NCBI RefSeq assembly: GCF_000002425.4
Contig: NC_037254.1
Location: 1,708,758-1,772,757 of the forward strand
Reading direction: 5' to 3'
DNA length: 64,000 nucleotides
Source of the DNA: Physcomitrium patens
Lineage: Eukaryota; Streptophyta; Bryopsida; Funariales; Funariaceae
Position numbers and translations under genes: made by a program. The notes under the pieces are model-generated. The model was not told the origin of the DNA. It ran no database searches and saw only the letters and a list, made by a program, of their open reading frames with translations. This document shows, piece after piece, positions 49,519 through 59,654 of the stretch; positions within the stretch are counted from its first letter, which is position 1, and the number at the start of each line of letters is the position of its first letter.

Positions 49519-49875
49519 ATGGATAGCCAAGAGATAGATACTATGCCACTCAGATTATCTCAACCAATTAACTTACGAAGGCGACCCCGAGATGAAGAAC
49601 CACCTGTATCACAACGACGATGGAGGATACCAAGTAATCGATCACTGGTGATTGTATTTGAGTCCGACCCTGCTTACGATGGTCAGCCAGAAGGCATATT
49701 TGTAGGATAATTTCACAATGAAGACACGGAAGTTCATGCTTAGTCAGAAATGTTGAAGGAGTAGGCCACTACCATTGGCTTCAAGGGTCGATGAACCACT
49801 TACCTCGTGAACAACAGTTGGAGTTCATGGCAGACGTTATGTGACAGATCTTCATTTTTTTGCGTTGGTATTGAT
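49519..49875 (+). mobile_element. Extra 3' ORF region of element B (homologue of 26152-26574)
   Basis: Begins MDSQEIDTMPLRLSQP and carries the RRR.RDE block. The later part aligns with the HYRWLRGPINHLRREQ block of element A (here HYHWLQGSMNHLPREQ). Same position between pol and polypurine tract. Broken. Confidence 0.75.
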
Positions 49876-49910
49876 TGACAACAACATTACTTCTCAAAGA
49901 CCTCAAAGCT

Positions 49911-49924
49911 AAAAGAGGGGGTGA
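49911..49924 (+). other. Polypurine tract of element B
   Basis: AAAAGAGGGGGTGA directly before the 3' LTR. Confidence 0.8.
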
Positions 49925-50345
49925 TGTTAGGAGACATAGTCCTTAGAACCTTCTAGAGATAAGTTTCTAGAACCTTCTAGAGATAAGCTTCTAAAACCTT
50001 CTAGAAACAAGTCTCTAGAATCTTCTAGAAGCTTCTTAGTTGGTAGAAGATGTTAGGGGCATAGTCCTTAGAACCTTCTAGAGATAAGTTCTAGAATCTT
50101 CTAGAAGCAAGTCTTTGGAACCTTCTAGAAGCTTCCTAGTTGGTAGAAGTTGCTTGAGAAGCTTCCTAAATAGGAGTATATATTGGAATCGAGGATGAAG
50201 AGTTCTTCAGTCTTGACAACACATCTCTTGGAGCTCTAGCTCACCTCTCTTGTGTTGTTCTTGTATTCATCTCATTAATCTAGTTCTTGCCAGTTCTTCT
50301 TGAACTTCTTGTTAGATCTTAAGTCTGATTTCTGTGTCCGTGACA
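49925..50345 (+). repeat. 3' LTR of element B, heat-shock-element-like modules
   Basis: 421 bp, 33 bp longer than the 5' LTR because of one more GATAAGTTTCTAGAACCTTC-type module near 49960. It ends GTCCGTGACA. Confidence 0.9.
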
Positions 50346-50350
50346 TACAT
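50346..50350. repeat. Target-site duplication, right (TACAT)
   Basis: Partner of 44211-44215. Confidence 0.93.
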
Positions 50351-53300
50351 ATTGTACACCACAACTTTTCTAATTTAGAGAGATTCTACAATCCTTATGT
50401 CATCTCTTCTAAATTCTGACATCTTGAAAATGATAACATTCTCAAATCCTTCAAACTAGCATATGTTGCATCTAGTTTCTTGAAGTTAAGGCAATGTGTG
50501 AAATATATTTCTTGAAGACATATAAGATGCTCAAAGCTTTTTGGTACCACTTCTAATTGCTCACTTCTACTCATAACAAACATATTCATTGATGTGAATC
50601 CTTCAAATACATCATATTCAATCTTAAGCTTTTTGCAATTTGTAAACCACAACATTTCTAACTTAAAGAGATTCTTCATTCCCAATACCATTCCTTCTAA
50701 ATTCTCACATCCTAAAAATAATAACATCCTCAAATCCTTCATACTAGCATATATTGCATCTAGTTTCTTCAAGTTGATGCAATCTCTGAAATATAATTCT
50801 TGAGGACATGTAAGGTACTCAAAGCTTTTTCGAACCAATTCTAATCACTCTCATCCACTCATAAATAATATATTCAATGATATCAATCTTTCAAATACAT
50901 CATGTGTAATCTTTAGCTTCTTATAATTTGTAAACCACAACTTTTCTATATTAGAGAGATTCTTCAAACCTAATGGCATCTCTTCTAAATTCTCACATCT
51001 TAAAATTAATAACATTCTCAAATCCTTCATACTAGCATATATTACATTTAGTTTCTTCAAGTTGATGCAATCTGTGAAATATAATTCTTGAGAACATGTG
51101 AGGTACTCAAAGCTTTTTGGAACCACTTCTAATCACTCACATCTACTCATATTTAATATATTCAATGATATCAATCTTTCAAATACATCATGTACAATGT
51201 TTAGCTTCTTACAATTTGTAAACAAGAACTTTTCTAACTTAGAAAGATTCTTCAATTCCAATGGCATCTCTTCTAAATTCTCACATCCTAAAAATAATAA
51301 CATTCTCAAATCCTTCATACTAACATATATTGCATCAAGTTTCTTCAAGTTGATGCAATCTCTGAAATATAATTCTTGAGGACATGTGAGGTACTCAAAG
51401 CTTTTTGGAACCACTTCTAATCACTCACATCTATTCATAATTAATATATTCAATGATATCAATCTTTCAAATACATCATGTACAATCTTTACCTTCTTGC
51501 AATTTGTAAACCACAACTTTTCTATATTAGAGAGATTCTTCAAATTCAATGGCATCTCTTTTAAATTCTCACATCCTGCAAATGATAACATTCTCAAATC
51601 CATCATACTAGCATATATTGCATCTAGTTTCTTCAAGTTGATGCAATCTGTGAAATATAATTCTTGAGGACATGTGAGGTACTCAAAGCTTTTTGGAACC
51701 ACTTCTAATCACTCACATCTACTCATAATTAATATATTCAATGATATCAAACTTTCAAATACATCTTGTGCAATGTTTAGCTTCTTGCAATTTGTAAACG
51801 ATAACTTTTCTAACTTAGAAAGATTCTTCAATCCCAATGGCATCTCTTCTAAATTCTCACATCTTGAAAAAGATAATATTTTTAAATCCTTCATACTAGC
51901 ATATATTACATCTAGTTTCTTCAAGTTGATGCAATCTGTGAAATATAATTCTTGAGGTCATGTGAGGTACTCAAAGCTTTTTGGAACCACTTCTAATCAC
52001 TTACATCCACTCATAATTAATATACTCAATGATATCAATCTTTCAAATACATCATATGTAATCTTTAACTTCTTGCAATTTGTTAACCATAACTTTTCTA
52101 ATTTAGAGAGATTCTTTAAACCTAATGGCATCTCTTCTAAATTCTCACATCTTAAAAATAATAACATTTTCAAATCCTTCATACTAGCATATATTGCATC
52201 TAGTTTCTTCAAGTTGACGCAATCTGTGAAATATAACTCTTGAGGACATGTAAGGTACTGAAAGCTTTTAGGAACCACTTCTAATCACTCTCATCCACTC
52301 ATCATTAATATATTCAATGATATCAATCTTTTAAATACATCATGTATAATCTTTAGCTTCTTCCAATTTGTAAAGTACAACTTTTCTAATTTAGAAAGAA
52401 TCTTCAATTCCAATAGTATCTCTTCTAAATTCTCACATCCCAAAAATGATAACATTCTCAAATCCTTCATATTGGCACATGTTGCATCTAATTTTTTAAA
52501 TTTGATGCAATCTGTGAAACATAACTCTTCAGGACATGTTAGGAACCCAAAGCTTTTTGGAACCACTTCTAATTGCTCACATCTATTCATAATTAATATA
52601 TTCAATGATATCAATCTTTCAAATACATCATGTGCAATCTTTAGCTTCTTGCAATTTATAAACTACAACTTTTTTAATTTAGAAAGATTCTTCAATTCCA
52701 ATGGCAACTCTTCTAAATTCACACATTCCAAAAATGATAACATTCTCAAATCCTTCATATTAAGACATCTTGGATCTAATTTCTTCAATTTGATGCAATC
52801 TGTAAAATATAATTCTTGAAGACATGTAAGGTACTCAAAGCTTTGTGGAACCACTTCTAATCACTCACATTGACTCATAATTAATATATTCAATGATATC
52901 AATCTTTCAAATATATCATGTGCAATCTTTAGCTTCTTGCAATTTTTCAACAACAATTTTTCTAATTAAGAAAGGTTCTTCAATCCGAATGGCATCTCTT
53001 CTAAATTCTCACATCCTAAAAATGATAACATTCTCAAATCCCTCATACTGGCATATATTACATCTAGTTTCTTCAAGTTGATGCAATCTATGAAATATAA
53101 CTCTTGAGGACATGTAAGGTACTCAAAGCTTTGTGGAACCACTTCTAATCACTCACATCCACTCATATTTAATATATTCAATGATATCAATCTTTCAAAT
53201 ATATCATGTGCAATCTTTAGCTTCTTGTAATTTATAAACCACAAATTTTCTAATTTAGAGAGATTCTTCAAATCCAATAGCATCTCTTCTAAATTCTCAC

Positions 53301-54850
53301 ATCCTGAAAATGATAACATTTTCAAATGCTTCATACTAGCATATATTACATTTAGTTTCTTCAAGTTGATGCAATCTGTGAAATATAATTCTTGAGGACA
53401 TGTGAGATACTCAAAGCTTTTTGGAACCACTTCTAATCACTCACATCTACTCATATTTAATATATTCAATGATATCAATCTTTCAAATACATCATGAGCA
53501 ATCTTTAGCTTCTTGTAATTTGTAAACCATAACTTTTTTAATTTAGAATGATTCTTCAAATCCAATAGCATCTTTTCTAAATTCTCACATTCTAAAAATG
53601 ATAATATTCTCAAATCCTTCATACTAGCATATATTGCATCAAGTTTCTTCAAGTTGATGCAATCTGTGAAATATAATTGTTGAGGACATGTGAGGTACTC
53701 AAAGCTTTCTGGAACCACTTCTAATCACTCACATTTCCTCATAATTAATATATTCAATGATATCAATCTTTCAAATACATCAGGTGCAATCTTTAGCTTC
53801 TTGCAATTTATAAACCACAAATTTTTTAATTTAGAATGATTCTTCAAATCCAATGGCATCTCTTCGAAATTCTCACATCCAAAAAATGATAACATTCTCA
53901 AATCCTTCATACTAGCACATGTTGCATCTAGTTTCTTCAAGTTGATGCAATCTTTGAAATATAATTCTTGAAGACCTGTAAGGTACTCAAAGCTTTTTGG
54001 TACCACTTTTAATTGCTGACATCCACTCATAACTAACATATTCAATGATGTCAATCCTTCAAATGCATCATGTGCAATCTTTAGCTTCTTGCAATATGTA
54101 AACTACAACTTTTCTAACTTAGAGAGATTCTTCAATCCCAATGGCATCTCTTTTAAATTTGTACTTCTATTTAGATTCAATATTCTCAATTCTTTTAGAC
54201 CATTCATCCTAGCAAGTATTTTGTTTAGATTAATACAATTTATGACATCAATTACTTTAAGTTTCTTCAACTTTTCAAAGGCTTCACATATTTCGTACAA
54301 ACTTTTGTAATCTTCTAAATATATCTCAATTAGAGAAGATTCATGATGTGTACTACTACCTATGCTTTTAATTTTTGTACAATATCTCAAATTTAAATAC
54401 TTTAATGTCTCTATACTTTCAACTACATTTGTAACAACTTCCAAACTTATGCATCCTTCTAAATCAATACTTTCTAATCTTATTTTTATTTTTCTAATAA
54501 TATCCAAATTTATAAGGTTTGAACAATTTTTCAAATTCAAAGTTTTTAAATTGATCATAGTAGATGTATTTCTGTTGCATGATGTCTTAAAATACTTTTA
54601 TATTATTTTCAAGTATCAACATGGTATATTCTTCAAGAAATTGAATCCTTAACCATTTTAGTTGAATAGCTTGTTCCATAAATGGACTTATCATCTTTAG
54701 ATTTTTACATTTCATAAAACTCAATAAGTACATATGTGGTAATTCAATATTTGCACCACCATGCGACTGTAAATAATTTCCATGTTGTACTAAACAAATG
54801 CCTCTAATATTTATAATATTCTATAATACAATGCATATTTATACTTTAGT
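50351..54850 (-). repeat. LRR leader and 288-bp LRR tandem array, 5' portion (13 units)
   Basis: From about 54850 a short leader, then degenerate LRRs (54558-54103), then a tandem array. Units start VVPKSFEYLTC at 54006, 53718, 53430, 53142, 52854, 52566, 52278, 51990, 51702, 51414, 51126, 50838 and 50550, exactly 288 bp (96 codons) apart. Each unit encodes four LRRs of about 24 residues (PKSFEYL.., ASMKDLRML.., LKNLSKLEKL.., FERLISLNILIM..). The opposite strand is also open in many units, a by-product of the repeat. Confidence 0.93.
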
Positions 54851-54971
54851 ATTAAAAATGAACCCACAATGTTAATCAACTAATAGTCTACAAATACAAA
54901 TTTTAGACACTATTCTACAATACTTTATGTATTTTATGATTCTTAATGTATTAATAGAATTTATATCATAC

Positions 54972-56075
54972 CACATGAGTGAAATTGACAAATGACTCAT
55001 TACTTTCATTCCATCTCCTCATTCCATCAAATTCTTCTCTAGAAACTCTTCAACCTATGTCACATAGTAAATCATGAATGCTTATGATTCCATACTCATC
55101 AATTTTAATGAATGATTTCTCTTTCAAGCTTAGAAGAACACTACTAGGATTTTCAATCTCATATTCATAAAAGTGGATAATTGCATGTTTTAGAATACTC
55201 TCATATTTTTTTGTGTCTTTGCTAAAAAAACATGCTATATCCAAAAAAATGGTCTTTTCTTCATTGTTGAGGTCATCAAAATAAGGCTTAAGTCTTGTCC
55301 GAATGTCATTAGAATTGTGACATATCATTGCTCTTTTAAGTCTTAGCAAAGCTTGCTCCCACACACGAATTCTTGTTTGTCCATTCAATGAAGAACCTAC
55401 AATTTCTAAATTCAAAGGATATCTTGCTTAAGCCTTGACCATCTCAATGGCCATTTTATATAAATATGAAGTTTTAGAACATTTATCTTGAAAAGCATGC
55501 GTAGAAAATATCTCCATAGCTTCAATTTCTGTGAGTGAAAGTAATTCCATTTTATCTCCTTCACTTACATAGTTTTTCAAAACATCCCATTTATAACTTG
55601 TCACTATCAATTTGCTCTTTTTTTTATCAAACATTGTAATATCTATCAATTGTTGTAAAATCTCAAAATTGGGTACATCATCAAGAATTAGAAGATAATT
55701 CTTGACATGAATTTCCTTTGCTAATAATTTTTTTTCTTCAATGAGATCTTTTGCTTTAACTTTTATATCCAAAGATTTCAAGATCTTCTTTAATTCTACC
55801 AAATAGTCATTCTTTAGGTCCCACATGATTATAATTTGTAGATAAGATATGTCATCAAAAGATGTTTCTGTCTTGCTATCCTTTCCATATAACGAGGATA
55901 TGCTCTTGGTGCTTATGTTTCTTTCAATATAAACTTGAAAATTTCTTACCAATGTTGTCTTGCCTATACCAGGTATTCCAACCACACCAACTATGTAATT
56001 TTGGAAAAGTTTTTGTTCCAACTCCACAATTGTTGATTGTAAACTTGATTGGAAGTTTATGACATTGATAGAAAT
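54972..56075 (-). other. NB-ARC exon of the NLR
   Basis: ATP/ADP switch domain. P-loop GIPGIGKTTLV at about residue 40 of the exon; kinase-2 LLILDDVPN; RNBS-B-like SKLIVTSYKWDVL; the GLPL position reads YPLNLEIVGSSLNG; a winged-helix part with TIFLDIACFF; and an MHD-like IHDLLCD. Stops at 55428-55430 and 55050-55052 interrupt the frame. The exon starts after TTCACAG and ends GTG|GTATG. Confidence 0.88.
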
Positions 56076-56189
56076 CTGTGAATCAATACACAATTATAAA
56101 TAGTGAGGTATTATCGTTAAAAATGATTATATTTTTAATTTTATTATAATTCATATATATAATAATAGATGAATTCATACATATATACA

Positions 56190-56191
<2 letters not shown>

Positions 56192-56236
<45 letters not shown>
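56192..56236. repeat. (AT)n microsatellite in the kinase/NB-ARC intron
   Basis: About 22 AT units within the 347-bp intron. Confidence 0.95.
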
Positions 56237-56239
<3 letters not shown>

Positions 56240-56422
56240 AAAATATAAATCAAGTTATTTAATCCTTAATCAATATCAATCAGTGTAATTTACCTTTATA
56301 TATTTATTATTATATTTTCTATGATTTTTGCATATATTCCTTAAATTTATCTAAATTTTTTGCACGTTCCATAATTTTGGCATTATAATACTATTTTTCA
56401 AATAATTCTTTCATACTTGCAC

Positions 56423-57487
56423 CTTGAAATTTGATGCAACTAATACATTTTTTATTCTTTTTTCCAAAACCAATCTCTTACATTCCTTCAATTTTTCACA
56501 AATTTCATCAAATGAAGCTCTTCTTGAAGGATTTTCAATGATCAAACATCCTTTAATAATTGCTATGAGGTTTTTGTGACAATTGATACTTTGCAAGCTC
56601 ATCATTCTACTTTTCATATTTTTTGGAATATCCTTAGCATCAAAATCATGTCTATCTTGTATCAAAATATCACAACACATCATTCCAAAGCTAAATACAT
56701 CTACTTTAAAGGCATCCATTTCTATAAATGGTCCATACTTAGGCTTCATTACTTCTGGAGCTATATAACCACGTGTTCCATATGGCCACTCCCTTGTAGG
56801 AACTTCATATTCTTTCACTTTAATTTTGGATGTACCAAAGTCAATCAACTTTAAATGTAAGTAACCTTCTTTTTTTATTTTTTCAACTTCAAAGTCCATT
56901 ATTACAACATTCTCAGGCTTCAAATCATGATGAGCTACCTTCATATCATGGAAATAACACATTCTACTTGTAATTTGTAACATCATGTCAATTTTGTTCA
57001 AAAATGATAATTCAAAAGTTTTATCTTCAAATAACAAGCTTGCAAGGTTTGTATTGCCTTTCTCCATACCAATAATATACTCTCCAATATTTCTTGATTC
57101 AAAATAATAACCACAATAAAACACCTTAATGATATTGGGATGATTCAAACTTGCTAAGATTCGAGCTTCTTTCTCAATAATGCTATTTTTATAATGACCT
57201 TCAAATGATATGGTTTTTGTGATACTTTTGAAATCCAACCATGTCGTCACACTTGCAACCACAAAATTATCGCCTTTTAGGATTGTGGGACATTCTCCAA
57301 AGTTTGGAAGAGGAAATTCCAAAGGAAGTTTCATTTTATCCACTACCCCACTTTCATTTTGTTGGATACAACTTTGCCATTGTAATATGTAATTGATTAA
57401 TTTTGAATCATTTGAATCACAAAAAGCCTTATTTGCTTCATTACGTAATCTTGCATATAATTCTTCTTCCTCTTGCTCAACTTCTTC
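56423..57487 (-). other. Protein kinase domain of the NLR
   Basis: After an acidic linker, a eukaryotic protein kinase fold: the alpha-C glutamate in EKEARILASLNHPNIIKV; catalytic loop HHDLKPENVVI (the usual HRD reads HHD); metal-binding DFG in LKLIDFGTSK; activation segment with YGTRGYIAPEVM; and the helical C-lobe DVFSFGMMCCDIL with PSRRASFDEIC. The glycine-rich loop is not convincing. Key Asp, Asn and DFG residues are present, so catalysis is possible in an intact relative. It is uninterrupted over about 310 residues. Confidence 0.85.
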
Positions 57488-57889
57488 TCAATTGCATGGA
57501 TTAAATTCAATATACCTTTTAAGCTCCAATCTTGTATATAGTCCTCTTTTATTAGCAACATCACAAATCATATTGTAAAACCACTCCAATTCCAAGAGAA
57601 TCTCTCGAAATGTTTCTTTGTTTGACCTTTGCAATAATGCAATTAGTTGCCAATTTTCTATACAAATTGCCACCATTCCCTTTGTCTTCACAATAATTCG
57701 AAATAAATCTTCCAATAGTGGTAGAAAAACATGAGCATGAGGTCCAACAATTGCCTTTGTATCTTTTCTTATTTTTTCTAATGTAAGCAATAAGTTCTTA
57801 CATTGTCTTGCATTGAAAAGTTCTTCATTTTGATTTTGAATGCTTACAAATCCTAATTCTAAAAATTTCATGTCCAAAAAAAGCTCCAT
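57488..57889 (-). other. N-terminal helical (HeLo/MLKL-like) domain of the NLR
   Basis: About 130 residues from the ATG at 57889, predicted almost wholly helical. The pattern NARQCKNLLLTLEKI, followed by ALLQRSNKETFREILLELE, resembles the four-helix N-terminal domains found before kinase domains in plant MLKL-type proteins. Such domains act at membranes in cell death. Homology is inferred from pattern only. It ends at an in-frame TGA; beyond it the same frame continues as an acidic linker (EEVEQEEEELYARL) straight into the kinase. Confidence 0.5.
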
Positions 57890-58435
57890 TTGTTTCAAGA
57901 AATTGACACAAATATATCACCTGCACATACACATTACATTATCCATCAACATGCAAACAACTTAAATTAAATTCATGTACATCATTCACAATTGCTTGTA
58001 ATCTTTTATTTTATTAAAACAAGATTAGTTACAGAAACACAATAAAAGGCCTTATAATCTAATACTCAACTATCTTCCAACAAAAATTCTATGTCATTGA
58101 GTGTCTTTTTTAATTATAAATTTATAATTATGTTATTTATCTAGTATAGAAAACAAAGTCCATAAGACTACGATTATTAAATATCCACTAGTGCTTTGTT
58201 TATTCATTTTATTTAGTACAATATTAGCATTTAAAACCCCCTAAAAATTGTAATATATTTTGAAGAAATTATAAAGACCATCAAAAGAGAAAATAACTAG
58301 TGCTTCTGAATCTAAATGCTGAACTTGGTTTAATGTTACTTCATAAATAATAAAATTAGATAGAAACTCTATTGTAGTTGTGCGATCTGTTAAAAATTTC
58401 AATGTGTATTTTAATGCATTCTCTAATTGTTGTAG
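57890..58435. other. Upstream flank of the NLR
   Basis: AT-rich. A minus-strand acceptor-like TGTGCAG near 57920 could mark an upstream exon of the receptor gene. No other feature seen. Confidence 0.3.
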
Positions 58436-58439
58436 GAAG

Positions 58440-59060
58440 CTAAAGTATAAACAAGGTAAAGAGAGTAAACGCATGTGTATGGATTACTTTGGAGAAGCGC
58501 TTTACAAGAATTATCAGCCTTCACCTCTCCGCACAAAAACGGATTTCAAAGGGATGGACCCTACAGAGAGCCGAACGCAGAAAGGGAAGGACATTGAAAA
58601 GAAGCTTAGTGAAGAACAGCTTATGTTTCTTCGTCGTGAACATGTTGATGCGATTAACCAAACGCTTTCTCTGCAATTCCGAAAACAGATGATATTTTAC
58701 ATGAAACTTAACAACTAAATTCTGACTCCTCTACTCTTACCGTTAGTAATCAGAGTTGTATTATATTTTAGAACTACATTTTACAATGTTTCGTTCTATC
58801 GTTTCTTCCTTTGTTTTAAAAACAAGTTTTGGTAAGTTGTTTTGGTTGACAATAGAGTCCACGGTTTAAATATACGTGCGCAGGTTGTTGACCATCAAGT
58901 CACCAACTTCTAATGACAAAATTGGGGTTCTAAGTAAATTGGAAACCAAGGCTTTTATCGAAGAGCTATTCCAGAAAGGCCTTGTCGAAATAGTGTTCAC
59001 AACTGAGATCCCAGCAACTGGCGTACATATGTCATATTTGCAACAATTGAATAGAAACAG
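58440..59060 (+). pseudogene. Fragment of an ISE2-like Ski2-family DExH helicase
   Basis: Two exon-like pieces. 58440-58690 reads GKDIEKKLSEEQLMFLRREHVDAINQTL, resembling the linker before the second RecA domain of plant ISE2. 58884-59053, after a GCGCAG acceptor, reads KAFIEELFQKGLVEIVFTTE followed by ATGVHMS, matching the Ski2-like segment whose usual form is FIEELFQRGLVKVVFATET..AGINMP. The core in between and everything downstream is missing, so this is a duplicated fragment. ISE2 is a plastid RNA helicase; MTR4 or SKI2 are less good matches. The assignment is by memory of motifs. Confidence 0.5.
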
Positions 59061-59654
59061 GTTTATTGGCTAGTCTTACAAAGCCTAGTAAAACCATTCA
59101 CCACAATAAAAATAAAGCTCACAAACCAGCATTCTACAGAGCAGGTTCTAGTTCCCTTTTAATTTTATTTAAGATTTGGACTCGCATGACTTTCGCAGTC
59201 CGCAGAGGGGCCATGAGTCCAAGCCACTCTCCCCTGGGCACCTCTCCCGTAGGGAATCAATTTTGAGTCAAGTTAAATCAATATCCCGTCCCTTGTTTAT
59301 AAAATATCCATATTAAAGAAAACAAATTTATGAGTAATTTTTTTGAGTTGTAGAAATTATTCTTAGAAACAATAGTATCATATACATTCAGTGCTATTGT
59401 GTATGACACTAAAAAAATAATAAATTTTTGAAGCAAAACAAAACAAGTGGTTGTCCAGAATGTCACAATATAGTCAAAAAGTATTTTTACGAAACTTTAC
59501 ATATCTACACAAGAGAGTTTATCTGTGAGCGCTCAAGACAAGAATAGGATAAGGAAGGCAAATATAAAAGATAAGGTAGTGATGAGAGCCAGTCAGGCTA
59601 GTTCTGGTCCTGCGAGGATCCCGCATGAATCCATCGTCCCCGCCTGACCTTTAC
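59061..59654. other. Non-coding stretch
   Basis: Mixed composition with a locally GC-rich patch at 59180-59260. I looked for a tRNA or SINE-like A/B box and did not find one. Confidence 0.35.

Larger units (their letters stand above)
44216..50345 (+). mobile_element. Ty3/gypsy chromovirus B inserted in the NLR's LRR array
   Basis: 6130-bp element with LTRs of 388 and 421 bp, TG...CA ends, target duplication TACAT, gag, pol with protease, RT, RNase H, integrase and chromodomain, an extra 3' ORF and a polypurine tract. It is related to element A but of a distinct family with different LTRs. The LTRs are clearly diverged from each other and the coding part has about a dozen breaks, so it is older than element A and no longer coding-competent. 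Confidence 0.95.
43080..57889 (-). pseudogene. Kinase-NB-ARC-LRR immune receptor gene (PNL class), broken and split by a gypsy insertion
   Basis: The order along the minus strand is: helical N-terminal domain (57889-57491), protein kinase (to 56423), intron 56422-56076, NB-ARC exon (56075-54972), intron, LRR leader (about 54850-54103), then a 288-bp LRR array to about 43.1 kb, interrupted by gypsy element B at 44216-50345. The kinase exon ends AAG|GT in phase 0 and the NB-ARC exon begins after CAG in phase 0, so both belong to one transcription unit. This fusion is the moss-type PK-NBS-LRR class of intracellular receptors that switch on defence. In-frame stops: TGA 57490-57488, TAA 55430-55428, TGA 55052-55050, TAG in the LRR leader at 54105-54103, and repeated stops in the array. 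A frame change lies near 54.6 kb. An upstream exon may exist, since a GCAG acceptor-like site lies near 57920. Confidence 0.85.

Noticed and set aside
51098-52819. Plus-strand frames of 93 residues repeated every 288 bp
   Set aside because: They are the reverse strand of the LRR units; their regular length comes from the repeat period and the fixed stop position. The LRR pattern is clear only on the minus strand.
51121-54012. GTGAGT at each stop-bearing junction as a real splice donor that would skip units in frame (288 is a multiple of three)
   Set aside because: Joining that donor to the ATTAG acceptor-like site of another unit would itself create a TAA, and the units are otherwise standard LRR coding repeats. 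Plain decay explains the data better.
56192-56236. AT repeat considered as a replication origin or regulatory array
   Set aside because: One of several similar (AT)n microsatellites in the window; it lies in an intron and has no accompanying motif.
59180-59280. GC-rich patch considered as a tRNA gene or SINE head
   Set aside because: No cloverleaf and no A and B box at proper spacing could be found.
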